DNA of 64,000 nt from Arcobacter_B sp049472135 (GCF_049472135.1 NZ_JBMOVV010000009.1:1-64000), one strand, 5' to 3'; counted from the first letter of the stretch, positions 54,021 to 63,058 are shown. Program-made: numbers and translations. The notes: generated from the letters alone by a model not told the origin.

Positions 54021-54671
54021 TTGAATCCTTATATAAAGAAATATATTCCCATTGCAGATTTTTTAGGTGAAGTATTAGGAGAAAATACTGAAATAATCCT
54101 ACATGATATGACAAACTATGAACATTCAATCGTACATATTATAAATGGTCATATAAGTAATAGAAAAATAGGTGATCCCATAACTGATCTTGTTTTAGAT
54201 TTTATTGCAACAGAATCAAAAGGAAATAAACAGTTTATATGTAATTATAACTCTAAGACTATTGAAGGAAGACTTTTATACTCTTCTACTTATTTTATTA
54301 GAGATGATAAAAATGAAATAGTTGGAGCTTTATGTTTAAACTCTGATTACCATGAAGTAAAAAAATCTTTATCTTTTATAACTTCTTTACTTCCAAACTA
54401 TGTAGATGATAAAATTTTATCACTTAACAATATAAAAGAGAATTTAAATACAAATCCTCAAGAAATAACATTAAGTAAAATTGATGCAATAATAGAACAA
54501 TTTGATGTTCTTCCAAAAAGAATGAACACTAAAGAAAAAACTGAAATCATAAAAGCCTTAAATGACTGTGGTATTTTTAATATAAGAGGTGCTGTTCAAG
54601 AAGTAGCCGATAAACTTCAAATGTCAGAACCATCTGTTTATAGATATATCAAGAAAATTAAAAAGAATTAG
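54021..54671 (+). CDS. YheO/DauR-type transcriptional regulator
   Basis: 216 residues: an N-terminal YheO-like PAS domain (residues about 5-120, LGEVLGENTEIILHDM) and a C-terminal helix-turn-helix (about 165-215, GAVQEVADKLQMSEPSVYRY). Relatives named DauR/DguR control D-amino acid catabolic genes with dadA and ridA homologues, which matches the divergent cluster here. The start is TTG with AAAAGG about 6 bases upstream. Confidence 0.87.
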   Translation: MNPYIKKYIPIADFLGEVLGENTEIILHDMTNYEHSIVHIINGHISNRKIGDPITDLVLDFIATESKGNKQFICNYNSKTIEGRLLYSSTYFIRDDKNEIVGALCLNSDYHEVKKSLSFITSLLPNYVDDKILSLNNIKENLNTNPQEITLSKIDAIIEQFDVLPKRMNTKEKTEIIKALNDCGIFNIRGAVQEVADKLQMSEPSVYRYIKKIKKN

Positions 54672-54708
54672 CTATACTTTCAAAAATAATTAAAACTAAA
54701 AGGTTTAT

Positions 54709-54900
54709 ATGAAAAATCTTATTCTAAAAACTATTTTTCTTCTATTTGTAGTATTTAGTTTTCAAGGCTGTATAGTAGGTACTGTAGCAGCTGCTCCTTT
54801 TAAAATAGTTGGTGCTGCTGTAAATGTAGTAACACCTGATATTGTAGGAGATACTATTTCAGTAACTGGTGATGTAGTAGATACGGTGATACCATTTTAA
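54709..54900 (+). CDS. Small lipoprotein (NF038104-like)
   Basis: 63 residues. Signal peptide with lipobox FSFQGC (Cys21), then a small glycine/alanine/valine-rich mature part (AAAPFKIVGAAVNVV, then DTISVTGDVVDTVIPF). Similar small lipoproteins are found in many Proteobacteria. Function unknown. The stop TAA shares its last base with the next ATG. Confidence 0.75.
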   Translation: MKNLILKTIFLLFVVFSFQGCIVGTVAAAPFKIVGAAVNVVTPDIVGDTISVTGDVVDTVIPF

Positions 54901-55016
54901 TGAGTGATTTTATTTCTGAAATAATTGGTTTTGGTATTGTTACACTTGTAGTACTAATGCTAGCTTTTTTAACTAAAAAAATGGAAGATAAATATAAAGA
55001 TGAGGATAAAAATTAA
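54900..55016 (+). CDS. Small 38-residue membrane protein
   Basis: A short frame starting at an ATG that overlaps the lipoprotein stop (TAATG). It encodes one TM helix (about residues 6-24, SEIIGFGIVTLVVLMLAFL) followed by a very charged tail (TKKMEDKYKDEDKN). The coupling to the lipoprotein gene and the clean TM-plus-charged-tail pattern support it being real. Function unknown. Confidence 0.6.
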   Translation: MSDFISEIIGFGIVTLVVLMLAFLTKKMEDKYKDEDKN

Positions 55017-55024
55017 CCTCATCT

Positions 55025-55336
55025 TTACAAAAAGAAGTTTCTATATAAAGCTACTGTTAGCACACCTATTAAAAGTGAAAGCAAAATACTTTTTGTTTTA
55101 TACATACATACAAATATCAAAAAGGCTGCTAATACTCCAATCATTCCCTCTTTTATAATAGATGGAACAACCAAGGCCAATAAAAGTGTTGATGGCAGAT
55201 AATCTAAAAAAAGTTTTAAATCACCCTCATTTTTTACAAACCGAGAAGATAAAAGAAGTCCCGATACTCTTAATGTATAAGTCCCTATTGCTACAAAAAA
55301 TATAATTATTAATGCATTTAAATCTATACTATTCAT
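55025..55336 (-). CDS. azlD: AzlD family branched-chain amino acid export subunit
   Basis: 103 residues with about four TM helices, including VAIGTYTLRVSGLLLSSRF and DYLPSTLLLALVVPSI, the AzlD pattern. I chose the ATG at 55336, with AAAGGA upstream, over one at 55366. It overlaps azlC by 8 bases. AzlCD exports branched-chain amino acids or analogues such as azaleucine. Confidence 0.88.
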   Translation of the reverse strand: MNSIDLNALIIIFFVAIGTYTLRVSGLLLSSRFVKNEGDLKLFLDYLPSTLLLALVVPSIIKEGMIGVLAAFLIFVCMYKTKSILLSLLIGVLTVALYRNFFL

Positions 55337-56012
55337 TTGATTTTCCTTTTTGTAAAACAACAGCACTATAAGAACCTACAATAGCAGCTATTACTATATA
55401 AAAGTTACCCTCAATATATAAACTTGCAAGTACTGCAACAATACAAGTTATAATCCAAGGTAAAACATCACCTTTTCCTTTATACATACTAAGAGCTAAG
55501 GCAAAAAATATAGCAACAAAAGCAAAATCCAAACCATAAGTTTTAGGGTCATTTATAAACTCCCCTAAATTATATCCCAAAACTGTTCCTATAAACCATG
55601 TCAAAAAAATACAAACTCCACCACCAAATAAAAACTTAGGAGTAATATCTTGACTTTTTAGTCTTTGCATTGTTATCGCCCAAGATTCATCAGTTGCAAA
55701 ATGCATGTATTTAAACTTATCTTTTTTACTACTTTGTTTAAAAAGAGGATTTAGTGAAGCCCCAACTAAAAAATATCTAAGATTTATAAGTAAAGCAGCA
55801 GTAATCATTGCTATTATATCAACGGTGTTATCCCACATTTGAACTAGTACAAATTGAGAAGAACCTGCAAAAATAAAAATATTCATAAGTACTAGTTCAA
55901 AAAGCTCAACTCCTTTTTGAGTACTAAGTACACCTAAAACTGAACCATAAGTGAAAACACTTATTCCTATTGGCATATTTGCCATAAATCCATCTAAAAA
56001 TTCATTTTTCAT
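55329..56012 (-). CDS. azlC: AzlC family branched-chain amino acid permease
   Basis: 227 residues, about six to seven TM helices. Family stretches are ANMPIGISVFTYGSVLGVLS, FAGSSQFVLVQMWDN and LINLRYFLVGASLNP. FATDESWAITMQRL is also typical. It pairs with azlD downstream and sits beside a co-directional AraC regulator, a common arrangement for amino acid exporters. Confidence 0.92.
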   Translation of the reverse strand: MKNEFLDGFMANMPIGISVFTYGSVLGVLSTQKGVELFELVLMNIFIFAGSSQFVLVQMWDNTVDIIAMITAALLINLRYFLVGASLNPLFKQSSKKDKFKYMHFATDESWAITMQRLKSQDITPKFLFGGGVCIFLTWFIGTVLGYNLGEFINDPKTYGLDFAFVAIFFALALSMYKGKGDVLPWIITCIVAVLASLYIEGNFYIVIAAIVGSYSAVVLQKGKSNE

Positions 56013-56059
56013 AAATAGATTTTAGCAAAGAGCATAATCAAAAATCTTGTACCTAATTG

Positions 56060-56890
56060 CTAATTAAAAAATTTCTTGTAATTTCCAGGAGTTAAACCAA
56101 CAAAAGATTTAAATCTTCTATTTAAATGGCTTTGATCATTAAAGCCACATATATATGCAGTATTTATAATACTCTCACCTTTTTGCAAAGCCTCTTTTGC
56201 TCGCTCTATTCTTTTAAGCATTAAATACGAATGAGGAGAAAGGAAAGTTTTTTGTTTAAAAAGTCTTAAAAAATGATACTTTGAAATATCAAGCTCATTT
56301 GAGATATCATCAAGAGATAAATCAAGGTGAAGATTATAGTTCATAAACTCTTTTGCTCTATTTATCATTTTGTCATGCTCACTTAAAATAATAGGCATCT
56401 TTGCTTTACTATTTACAAGGAATAAGTCATTTAAAGTAGTTATCAACTCACATTCAAAATCTATATTTGAGTTTATTTTATGTTCATTTTGCATTATCAA
56501 ACTTGTAAGTTTATTAGCAAAATATTTATTTTCAAAAATTCCAGATGAGAAAAAAAGCTCTTCATTATAGAAGTTTTCTTCTTGAAATTTTTTTACAAAG
56601 TTTGGTTTAAGATATAAAGAATAATGTCTGTACCCCTTACTATACTGGCTTTGGCAGGCATGTGTTTCATCTGGATTAATCGTAATTACACTGGTATTAT
56701 TTAGCTTTTTCTTTCCTCCATCAACAAAGGCATCCATTTCTCCTTCGTATATTAAACCTATAGTATAATCTTCATGAACATGCTTATCAAAACCATAGTT
56801 ATTAAAGTAAGCTTTATGTAAAACTATATCTTCATTTATTTTAGGTTTCCAAAATTTTGCATCATATATTACTTCATCTTTTTTTTTCAT
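56060..56890 (-). CDS. AraC family transcriptional regulator
   Basis: 276 residues from the ATG at 56890 (an in-frame codon at 57010 would add an unlikely hydrophobic leader). N-terminal AraC-type cupin (about 15-140, with HVHEDYTIGLIYEGE and TINPDETHACQ). C-terminal double HTH (about 175-276, ISNELDISKYHFLRLFKQKT, then HLNRRFKSFVGLTPGNYKK). It ends about 50 bases before azlC and is the likely regulator of azlCD. Confidence 0.88.
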   Translation of the reverse strand: MKKKDEVIYDAKFWKPKINEDIVLHKAYFNNYGFDKHVHEDYTIGLIYEGEMDAFVDGGKKKLNNTSVITINPDETHACQSQYSKGYRHYSLYLKPNFVKKFQEENFYNEELFFSSGIFENKYFANKLTSLIMQNEHKINSNIDFECELITTLNDLFLVNSKAKMPIILSEHDKMINRAKEFMNYNLHLDLSLDDISNELDISKYHFLRLFKQKTFLSPHSYLMLKRIERAKEALQKGESIINTAYICGFNDQSHLNRRFKSFVGLTPGNYKKFFN

Positions 56891-56970
56891 AATATTTATT
56901 ATAGCAAAGTAGTAAATAAAGTATTGGACGATATTGCTATTGTAAAACTTTTTTATTAATTCAATATAGA

Positions 56971-56976
56971 TATAAT
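56971..56976 (+). promoter_or_regulatory. -10 element for the 80-residue protein gene
   Basis: TATAAT 27 bases before the ATG at 57004, with AAGAGGT between them as ribosome site. No -35 is evident. Confidence 0.5.
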
Positions 56977-57003
56977 ATAAGCAATTTTTTATAAGAGGTA
57001 TAT

Positions 57004-57246
57004 ATGGCAATAAAAAACATTGTAATTGGTGGATTTACAAAAGAACAAAGAGAAAAAGAACTTGAAAAAACAAAAGCTAAACTTTCAAAAAAAGGTTATA
57101 AGTTTCTAAAATTTGAAGAAAGCGGTGCATTAAAATCTGTTGCTGTTTTTGAAGTAGATGAAGCAATACTAAAAAAAGAAAAATCAATGCAACTAATTGT
57201 AGTTGGTGTTGGATTTATGATAGTTGCAGCAATTTTATATTTTTAG
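57004..57246 (+). CDS. Hypothetical 80-residue tail-anchored protein
   Basis: A charged N-terminal part rich in K/E (TKEQREKELEKTKAKLSKKG) and one C-terminal TM helix (about 62-79, MQLIVVGVGFMIVAAILYF). The good ribosome site and promoter support expression. I do not recognise a family. Confidence 0.65.
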   Translation: MAIKNIVIGGFTKEQREKELEKTKAKLSKKGYKFLKFEESGALKSVAVFEVDEAILKKEKSMQLIVVGVGFMIVAAILYF

Positions 57247-57263
57247 TTTATAAAAGTAGTTTC

Positions 57264-58841
57264 CTATTTAGGAACTACTATTGAAAATCTTGCTCCATCA
57301 TTGATGTTTTCCACAAGAAGTTTCCCTTTCATATTCTTTTCAACAATAGTCTTTGACATATAAAGACCTATTCCCGTTCCATCATTATCATCTCTTGTTG
57401 TAAAATATGGTTCAAATATTTTACTTTTTGGTTCAACTATTACACCACCACCATTATCTTCAATATATAAAACCACATCAAACTCTTCTTCTTTTGCCCA
57501 AATAAAGATTTTAGGATTTTGTATGTTTTTTTCTATTAAAACATCTTTTGCATTTTTTAGAATATTTAATAAAACCTGTTCATACTCATTTTGATAAGTA
57601 TAAAGTTTTATTTTTTCATCTACATCTATAGTTACTGTGATGTTATTATTTCGTAAAGCACTTGAAACAATAGTCATAACAGAATCAACCATCTTATTTA
57701 AGAAAAACTCTTCTTTCTCCTTCTTAGGCATAAAGAAGTTTCTAAAGTCATCAATAGTATGGGACATAAAATCAAGAACTTTATCAGCCTCTTTTGATTT
57801 TTTTTGCATAGTTTCATCATCTAAAGCACCAATACTATGTTTAAATTTTATATACATCAAAATAGATGACAACTCAGATAAAGGCTGCCTCCATTGGTGG
57901 GCAATATTTGAAATCATCTCACCTAAAGCGATAAATCTTGACTTTTGAATTAGAAGTTGTTCTTTTTCTCTATTTTTACTAACTTCGTAAGATACTCTGT
58001 TTTCTAAATCTTGATTTAATTCTTCAAGCTCTTTTGTTTTTGCTTTTACTTTGTTTTGATAAGTTTTTAAAACCTCATCAATTTTTTGAGATACAGCAAT
58101 TGAAATTAAGATAGCAATAGATAAAAACATCACAAATAAAACTATATTCTGCCCTACTTGATTTCGTACAGTTTTTTCTAAAGCTTCTCTTTTTTTCTTA
58201 ATCTCTTTTTCTATATCATCTATGTAAACACCAACTGAAATCACCCAATTCCAATCTTTATAATATTTAAAATATGAAAGCTTTTGTCTAATCTCATCAT
58301 TTGTATTTGGCTTTTTATAAGCATACTGAGTGAAAGATTCACCTTTAACTCTAATGTTTTTTAAAAACTCTTCTCTAAATTTTTTGCCATTTGCATCTTG
58401 ATAGTTTGTTGATATTAATTTACCTAATAAATCAGGTCTATTTGGGTTTACAATAAGTCTAGCAAAACCATCTCCTCCATTTATATCCAAAATATCATAA
58501 ACAAAATAGTAGTTACTCTTACTTTCTTGAAAAGAAATATTATTTAAAAGTCTTATTGCATCTTCTTTTATCTCTTTTTCATTTGTATCAACTTTTGTAA
58601 GATTGTAATTTAATACATCAATAACTGTATCAATTTCTTTTTTAAGTATTCTTTTTTGGTCTTCATAATACTCCTGCACAAACTTTTCCATTTGTTTTTC
58701 AAAATCATCATATGTATTTTTTACATAAAAATATGAAATCATAAATATCATTGACGACATAATTATTATAAAGATGTATATTGTTATTTTTGATAAATTA
58801 TTTTCTGTTATTAAATTCAATTTTTCTTGTCCTGTAACCAT
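57264..58841 (-). CDS. Cache-domain sensor histidine kinase
   Basis: 525 residues. TM1 is at about 19-40 and a periplasmic cache domain at about 45-225 (YYFVYDILDINGGDGFARL, then DWNWVISVGVYIDDI). TM2 is at about 232-252, a coiled coil at about 255-300, a HisKA-type phosphoacceptor H315 in SNIAHQWRQPL, and an ATPase domain with ENGGG-like DNGGGV and GTGIGLYMSK. It is divergent from the response regulator gene 46 bases away, a likely cognate pair. Ligand is probably a small organic acid or amino acid, by analogy only. Confidence 0.93.
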   Translation of the reverse strand: MVTGQEKLNLITENNLSKITIYIFIIIMSSMIFMISYFYVKNTYDDFEKQMEKFVQEYYEDQKRILKKEIDTVIDVLNYNLTKVDTNEKEIKEDAIRLLNNISFQESKSNYYFVYDILDINGGDGFARLIVNPNRPDLLGKLISTNYQDANGKKFREEFLKNIRVKGESFTQYAYKKPNTNDEIRQKLSYFKYYKDWNWVISVGVYIDDIEKEIKKKREALEKTVRNQVGQNIVLFVMFLSIAILISIAVSQKIDEVLKTYQNKVKAKTKELEELNQDLENRVSYEVSKNREKEQLLIQKSRFIALGEMISNIAHQWRQPLSELSSILMYIKFKHSIGALDDETMQKKSKEADKVLDFMSHTIDDFRNFFMPKKEKEEFFLNKMVDSVMTIVSSALRNNNITVTIDVDEKIKLYTYQNEYEQVLLNILKNAKDVLIEKNIQNPKIFIWAKEEEFDVVLYIEDNGGGVIVEPKSKIFEPYFTTRDDNDGTGIGLYMSKTIVEKNMKGKLLVENINDGARFSIVVPK

Positions 58842-58887
58842 AAATATGATATGATAGCATAATATTTCTAATAAGGATTTTATCGCA

Positions 58888-59583
58888 ATGCAAGATAATA
58901 TAACAACTAAGTTAAATGCTTTTTCTGTACTTTATATAGAGGATGAAGATGGAATAAGAAATAATATTAAAGAGATATTAGAGCACCTATTTAAAGAGAC
59001 AATTACAGCAAAAAATGCCAGTGATGGATATATAAAATATGTACAAAACAAACCTGATTTAATTATTACTGACATTAGAATGCCTCCAGGTGAAACTGGA
59101 ATTGATTTAGTAAAAAAAATAAGAGAATCAGACTCAAAAACAAGAATTATAATTACATCAGCCCATACAGATTTAGAGTATATGCTTCAAGCAACTGAAC
59201 TTCATTTGGTAAAATACATAATAAAACCAATAACTCAAGAAAAACTAATGGATGCATTAGAAGCTTTTCTTAAAACTCATGATGATAATAAAATTTATAC
59301 TTTAAATGAAGAGTGGTATTTTGATTACAGTAAATCTATTATTTCAAATAAAGAAGAGACACATAATCTTACAAAAAAAGAGAATATGTTTTTAAAACTT
59401 CTAATAACTAAAAATAGAATTATTACATATGAAGAAATGGAAAACCAAATCTGGGATGAAGATTCTGTTATGACTCAAAATGCAATGAGATTATTTATCA
59501 AAAACTTTAGAAAAAAACTACCAGAAAAATGCCTTAAAAATGTTCAAGGTACAGGATATAGATTGATTTTAGGAGAAGAATAG
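58888..59583 (+). CDS. OmpR-type response regulator
   Basis: 231 residues: receiver domain (about 12-125) with acidic pair in YIEDEDG, phosphoacceptor D62 in IITDIRMPPGETG and conserved lysine in YIIKPIT. A C-terminal winged-helix DNA-binding domain (about 140-230) ends in LRLFIKNFRKKLP-type and NVQGTGYRL motifs. The stop TAG overlaps the GTG of the next gene, so it is co-transcribed with the split subtilase. Confidence 0.93.
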   Translation: MQDNITTKLNAFSVLYIEDEDGIRNNIKEILEHLFKETITAKNASDGYIKYVQNKPDLIITDIRMPPGETGIDLVKKIRESDSKTRIIITSAHTDLEYMLQATELHLVKYIIKPITQEKLMDALEAFLKTHDDNKIYTLNEEWYFDYSKSIISNKEETHNLTKKENMFLKLLITKNRIITYEEMENQIWDEDSVMTQNAMRLFIKNFRKKLPEKCLKNVQGTGYRLILGEE

Positions 59584-59993
59584 TGAAAAAGTTTTTACTT
59601 TCAGTTTCACTTACACTATTTTCAACACTATTATTTGCTGAAGACTTTTATTATGAGTTTGATAAAAAAGTAGAACTAACTAAATCATTAGAAGCAAAAT
59701 CTTATAGTTTAGATTCTCAAAATAATTCTGAAAAAATACATAGTTATGAAACAACTGATGGAAAAACTATAAAGTTCAAAAATGAAATTATAGTTCAATG
59801 TCAGAAAGATGCTTACTGTGAAGATGATTTTAGTGATTTAAATATCACAAATTATAAAGAAATCAGTAAAAATTTTTTCTTAATAAAAATAGAAGATACT
59901 CAAAATATTTTTAACTTAGCACAAGAACTTTATAAAAAAGAAGATATAAAAAGTGCTACACCAAATAAACTACTAAAGATACAAAGAAGATGA
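59583..59993 (+). CDS. Secreted subtilase-prodomain-like protein
   Basis: 136 residues starting at GTG. Signal peptide KKFLLSVSLTLFSTLLFA, cleaved before EDF. The mature part begins YYEFDKKVEL, like the YYxxxGKKxxL opening of fervidolysin-type subtilase propeptides. It ends with FLIKIEDTQNIFNLAQELY and IKSATPNKLLK, the alpha-beta segment that normally precedes the mature protease. Here it is a separate gene whose TGA overlaps the protease ATG (ATGA). It is probably the chaperone/inhibitor of the next gene product. Homology is inferred by eye. Confidence 0.65.
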   Translation: MKKFLLSVSLTLFSTLLFAEDFYYEFDKKVELTKSLEAKSYSLDSQNNSEKIHSYETTDGKTIKFKNEIIVQCQKDAYCEDDFSDLNITNYKEISKNFFLIKIEDTQNIFNLAQELYKKEDIKSATPNKLLKIQRR

Positions 59994-61153
59994 GCCCAAC
60001 TAACATAAAAAAATATGGTATTGCTATTACTTTAGCACTTAGTCTTACAGCTTGTGGTGGTGGAGGTGGAGGAACTTCATCTTCATCTATTCAAAATGTG
60101 GTTGCTTCAGTTATTGATGATAATATGTTTCAATTTGCTTGGCATATAAATAAAAATATTAATACAACATATAAAACAAGCAATAATATAGATGATGAAG
60201 CACATATAAGCTTAGAAGAAGCATGGGCAGTTACAAAAGGACAGCAAACAAATGGCCAAGCTATAAAAGTAGCTATCATTGATGAAGACTTTGAAGTAAA
60301 TCACCCAAATATTAAAAGTAAAATATTTAAAGTCTATAATGCAATGGATGGTTCATCTAATATAGCAGATAGTGATGGAGATACATTCTATCATGGTCTT
60401 GCAGTTGCAGGTATAGTTGCAGGAGATGAAGTTGGTGTTGCACCACAAACTCAACTTATACTTATTAACTTAGATTTTGAAAATAATACTTTAAGTGAAG
60501 CAGATGTTATAGAAGCTTTTACTTATGCTCAGAATAATGGTGCAAGAGTTATAAATTGTAGTTGGGGATTAGGTTCAATTCCTCAAACTGTGTCAGATAA
60601 AATTACAGAACTTAAAGATGCTGGTATTATTGTAGTATTCTCATCAGGGAATGATGGTGCAGATTTAGACCAAGCTGGGAATGAAGATTTATCAGAGATA
60701 GATACAGTTATTGGAGTGGGTGCTTCTAGTATACTTAATGATGTTACTTCTTACTCAAACTATGGTTCAACGATTGATGTTATAGCACCTGGTGGAGGTG
60801 GTGTTAATAATAGTTCTAATCTTTTAGGTATTTTATCCCTAGATCAAAGTGGAAGTGCAGGAGAAAATAAAAATACTCAACTTTCATATACAAATGAAAA
60901 TCTAGATAACTATACTTTAACATCTGGTACAAGCTTTGCAGCTCCTACAACTACAGGATTAGTTGCATTAATGTTATCAGTAAATCCAAATCTTACTTTT
61001 GCACAAGTAAGAAATATTTTGATTTCAACTACAGATAAAGTTGGAGGAACAAATGCAGACTATTCAGTAGGAAGTTTTGATACAAAAAGAGCTTATGGAA
61101 AAATAAACGCAAAAAAAGCTATAGAAGCTGCGCAAGCCTCACTTAATCCATAA
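59990..61153 (+). CDS. S8 family subtilisin-like serine protease, lipoprotein
   Basis: 387 residues. Lipobox LSLTAC with Cys22 followed by a six-glycine linker. Catalytic triad D98 (VAIIDEDFEVNHP), H135 (YHGLAVAGIVAG) and S315 (TSGTSFAAP); oxyanion N221 (SSGNDG). The mature-domain start ISLEEAWAVTKG is typical. It lacks its own propeptide, which appears to be the preceding gene. Likely anchored at the outer face of a membrane. It is the last gene of the response-regulator operon. Confidence 0.92.
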   Translation: MSPTNIKKYGIAITLALSLTACGGGGGGTSSSSIQNVVASVIDDNMFQFAWHINKNINTTYKTSNNIDDEAHISLEEAWAVTKGQQTNGQAIKVAIIDEDFEVNHPNIKSKIFKVYNAMDGSSNIADSDGDTFYHGLAVAGIVAGDEVGVAPQTQLILINLDFENNTLSEADVIEAFTYAQNNGARVINCSWGLGSIPQTVSDKITELKDAGIIVVFSSGNDGADLDQAGNEDLSEIDTVIGVGASSILNDVTSYSNYGSTIDVIAPGGGGVNNSSNLLGILSLDQSGSAGENKNTQLSYTNENLDNYTLTSGTSFAAPTTTGLVALMLSVNPNLTFAQVRNILISTTDKVGGTNADYSVGSFDTKRAYGKINAKKAIEAAQASLNP

Positions 61154-61180
61154 AGATAAGTAAGAAAATCTTACTTGTCT
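61154..61180. terminator. Convergent terminator hairpin
   Basis: A 12-base stem (61154-61165 with 61169-61180, one G-T pair) with a 3-base loop immediately follows the protease stop. It includes the last codons of the convergent EI24 gene. Confidence 0.6.
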
Positions 61181-62022
61181 TCTAAAAGTTTAATATCTTC
61201 TTTCTTCTCTTTGTTTTCACTATTTATATCATTTTTCATATCAGGTACTTCAAACTCATACATTTTATCTAGTTTTATTAAGTATGCATGACCTAAATAA
61301 ATGATATAAAATACTGCGGTAAATAAAGTAATAAAAGGAATCATAGATACCAAATATAAGAATAATGTTCTTCCCCTAAAAGCATTTGCCTCTTTTTTGT
61401 ATATTCTTTTATACTCTTCTTGACTTAAAAGTGTTGAAGCAACATCATGATTTAAAAGTTTATGAAAGAAATAGTACAAAGGTAAAGAAAATGCCAAAAT
61501 ATTTAAAACTGGTACGAAATATACTGGAATCAAGATTACAAATAAAAATATCATCATAAATAGACTTTTAAGTAAAACCCATAATGGAGATAAAAGTGTA
61601 CCATGCCCATGTAAAGTTAAATGACTATAATGCCTTTTATGAACAATTCCTAAAATCATTGGTGTTAAAAATCCAATTACAACTAATGTCAAAATAACTG
61701 ATGCTTGTAAAACAACTATCGAACCAATTGTATATAATAAAAATCCTGCAATCCATGAAGTAAAAGAGTATTTAAATAAAAATACAATTATATATGTTAA
61801 CCACACGAAATAAAATGGTGCATTCTCATCTATAACTACTTCTTGACCATTTTCTGAAGCTTGTGCTATCTCTTGAAGTGCTGTAATTCCAAAATCAGCT
61901 GCTGCAAAAAACAATGAATAAATTAAAATCATTGTAATAATAAGTGGAACAAGTGCTATTCTTAACATCTTAGAGGTTAAAAAATCTTTTAAACTTCTTG
62001 ATAATATATCTATTTCTGTCAA
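61171..62022 (-). CDS. EI24 domain (CysZ-like) membrane protein
   Basis: 283 residues with about five to six TM segments. EI24-type features are the N-terminal LSRSLKDFLTSKMLRIALVP, a central LTLVVIGFLTPMILGIVHKR, and FSLPLYYFFHKLLNHDV. Such proteins are annotated as sulfate-permease-like CysZ relatives, but in Campylobacterota the function is not established. The C-terminal tail is highly charged. Confidence 0.82.
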   Translation of the reverse strand: MTEIDILSRSLKDFLTSKMLRIALVPLIITMILIYSLFFAAADFGITALQEIAQASENGQEVVIDENAPFYFVWLTYIIVFLFKYSFTSWIAGFLLYTIGSIVVLQASVILTLVVIGFLTPMILGIVHKRHYSHLTLHGHGTLLSPLWVLLKSLFMMIFLFVILIPVYFVPVLNILAFSLPLYYFFHKLLNHDVASTLLSQEEYKRIYKKEANAFRGRTLFLYLVSMIPFITLFTAVFYIIYLGHAYLIKLDKMYEFEVPDMKNDINSENKEKKEDIKLLEDK

Positions 62023-62060
62023 ATGAAACCTTTAATAATTTTTTGAATTATAGCTTAGTT

Positions 62061-62981
62061 TTACTTATCAAATCTAAGTCTATATTCACATTTTTGGCAA
62101 AGTTCTTCTACTACTTTACCTTCTTTAAAACCTTTTTGAATATCTTTTACTCTTTTTGAATTTAATATATCTTTTATTTGTGAATCATTAGTGTTTCCTA
62201 AGTTTACACAAGCATTTTGGTCTAAACAACAAGGAATTACATCACCAGAAGACAATATTCCAAAATGTGAGTCTAAACCATAACAAAATCCTTGTTTTGA
62301 AACAAACTTATTTTCTAAACTAGGCCAGTTGAAATATTCATCAAAATTAAAAAATAGTTTTTTAGCTATTCTTATATTTTTGGGCTTATTTGAATAAACC
62401 TCATCTAAAAGAATTTGAGTATTAAAACTATTATTTATTTTGTCAAATACCTTTTGATTAAACTGTTTTGCACTTTGTTCTTCATCTAAGTTCCAAATTC
62501 TAAGATTTATAAAATATTCATGATTATGTTCTTGGGCATATTTTATAAAAGAAATTATTGGGTCTAAATACTCATCTAAACTTTTCTTATGAGAATTTGC
62601 ATTATAAGAGTTTATAGAAAAATTTATTTGTCTTATAGCTTTATGCAGCAATGATTCAAAATGCTTTTCATTTAAATTATTTGCCGTAGTTGTGATGTTA
62701 ACTTCTAAATCATTTTTTAAACTAATATCTAAATATTTATTTAAATTTGATAGTACTAAAGGATCTCCTACAACATGATAAGCTAACTGTTTTGTATACT
62801 CTTTTAATTGTGCATTTATATCTTCAAAATGCTCTAGACTCATTGTTTGATTTGGCTTGATTTTAGGAGGGCAAAATGTACACTTTAGATTACAAATATT
62901 AGTAATTTCAATATGAACTTTTTTAAATTTTTTAATTTTATAGCCTTTTTTAAATTTTAGCAATTGTATCAAATAGTTCAT
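62061..62981 (-). CDS. Radical SAM/SPASM domain protein
   Basis: 306 residues. The radical SAM cluster motif is CNLKCTFC (C30, C34, C37; CxxxCxxC). A C-terminal SPASM-like domain binds auxiliary Fe-S (GDVIPCCLDQNACVNLGN, then LCQKCEYRLRF). It may modify a peptide, enzyme or small molecule; no precursor peptide gene is evident next to it. Basic N-terminus (KFKKGYKIKKFKKVH). Confidence 0.9.
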   Translation of the reverse strand: MNYLIQLLKFKKGYKIKKFKKVHIEITNICNLKCTFCPPKIKPNQTMSLEHFEDINAQLKEYTKQLAYHVVGDPLVLSNLNKYLDISLKNDLEVNITTTANNLNEKHFESLLHKAIRQINFSINSYNANSHKKSLDEYLDPIISFIKYAQEHNHEYFINLRIWNLDEEQSAKQFNQKVFDKINNSFNTQILLDEVYSNKPKNIRIAKKLFFNFDEYFNWPSLENKFVSKQGFCYGLDSHFGILSSGDVIPCCLDQNACVNLGNTNDSQIKDILNSKRVKDIQKGFKEGKVVEELCQKCEYRLRFDK

Positions 62982-63058
62982 AAAACAAAGCAGCTTAAAG
63001 CCTTAAGTAATTGTAGTTTAATTATAATTCGATTTAAGTTCAAAACAAAGGTTCAAAA

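Noticed and set aside
60053..60077. G-rich GGT/GGA run in the protease gene as a phase-variable tract
   Set aside because: It is a mixed trinucleotide stretch coding for a glycine linker after the lipobox, not a homopolymer; slippage by a unit would stay in frame.
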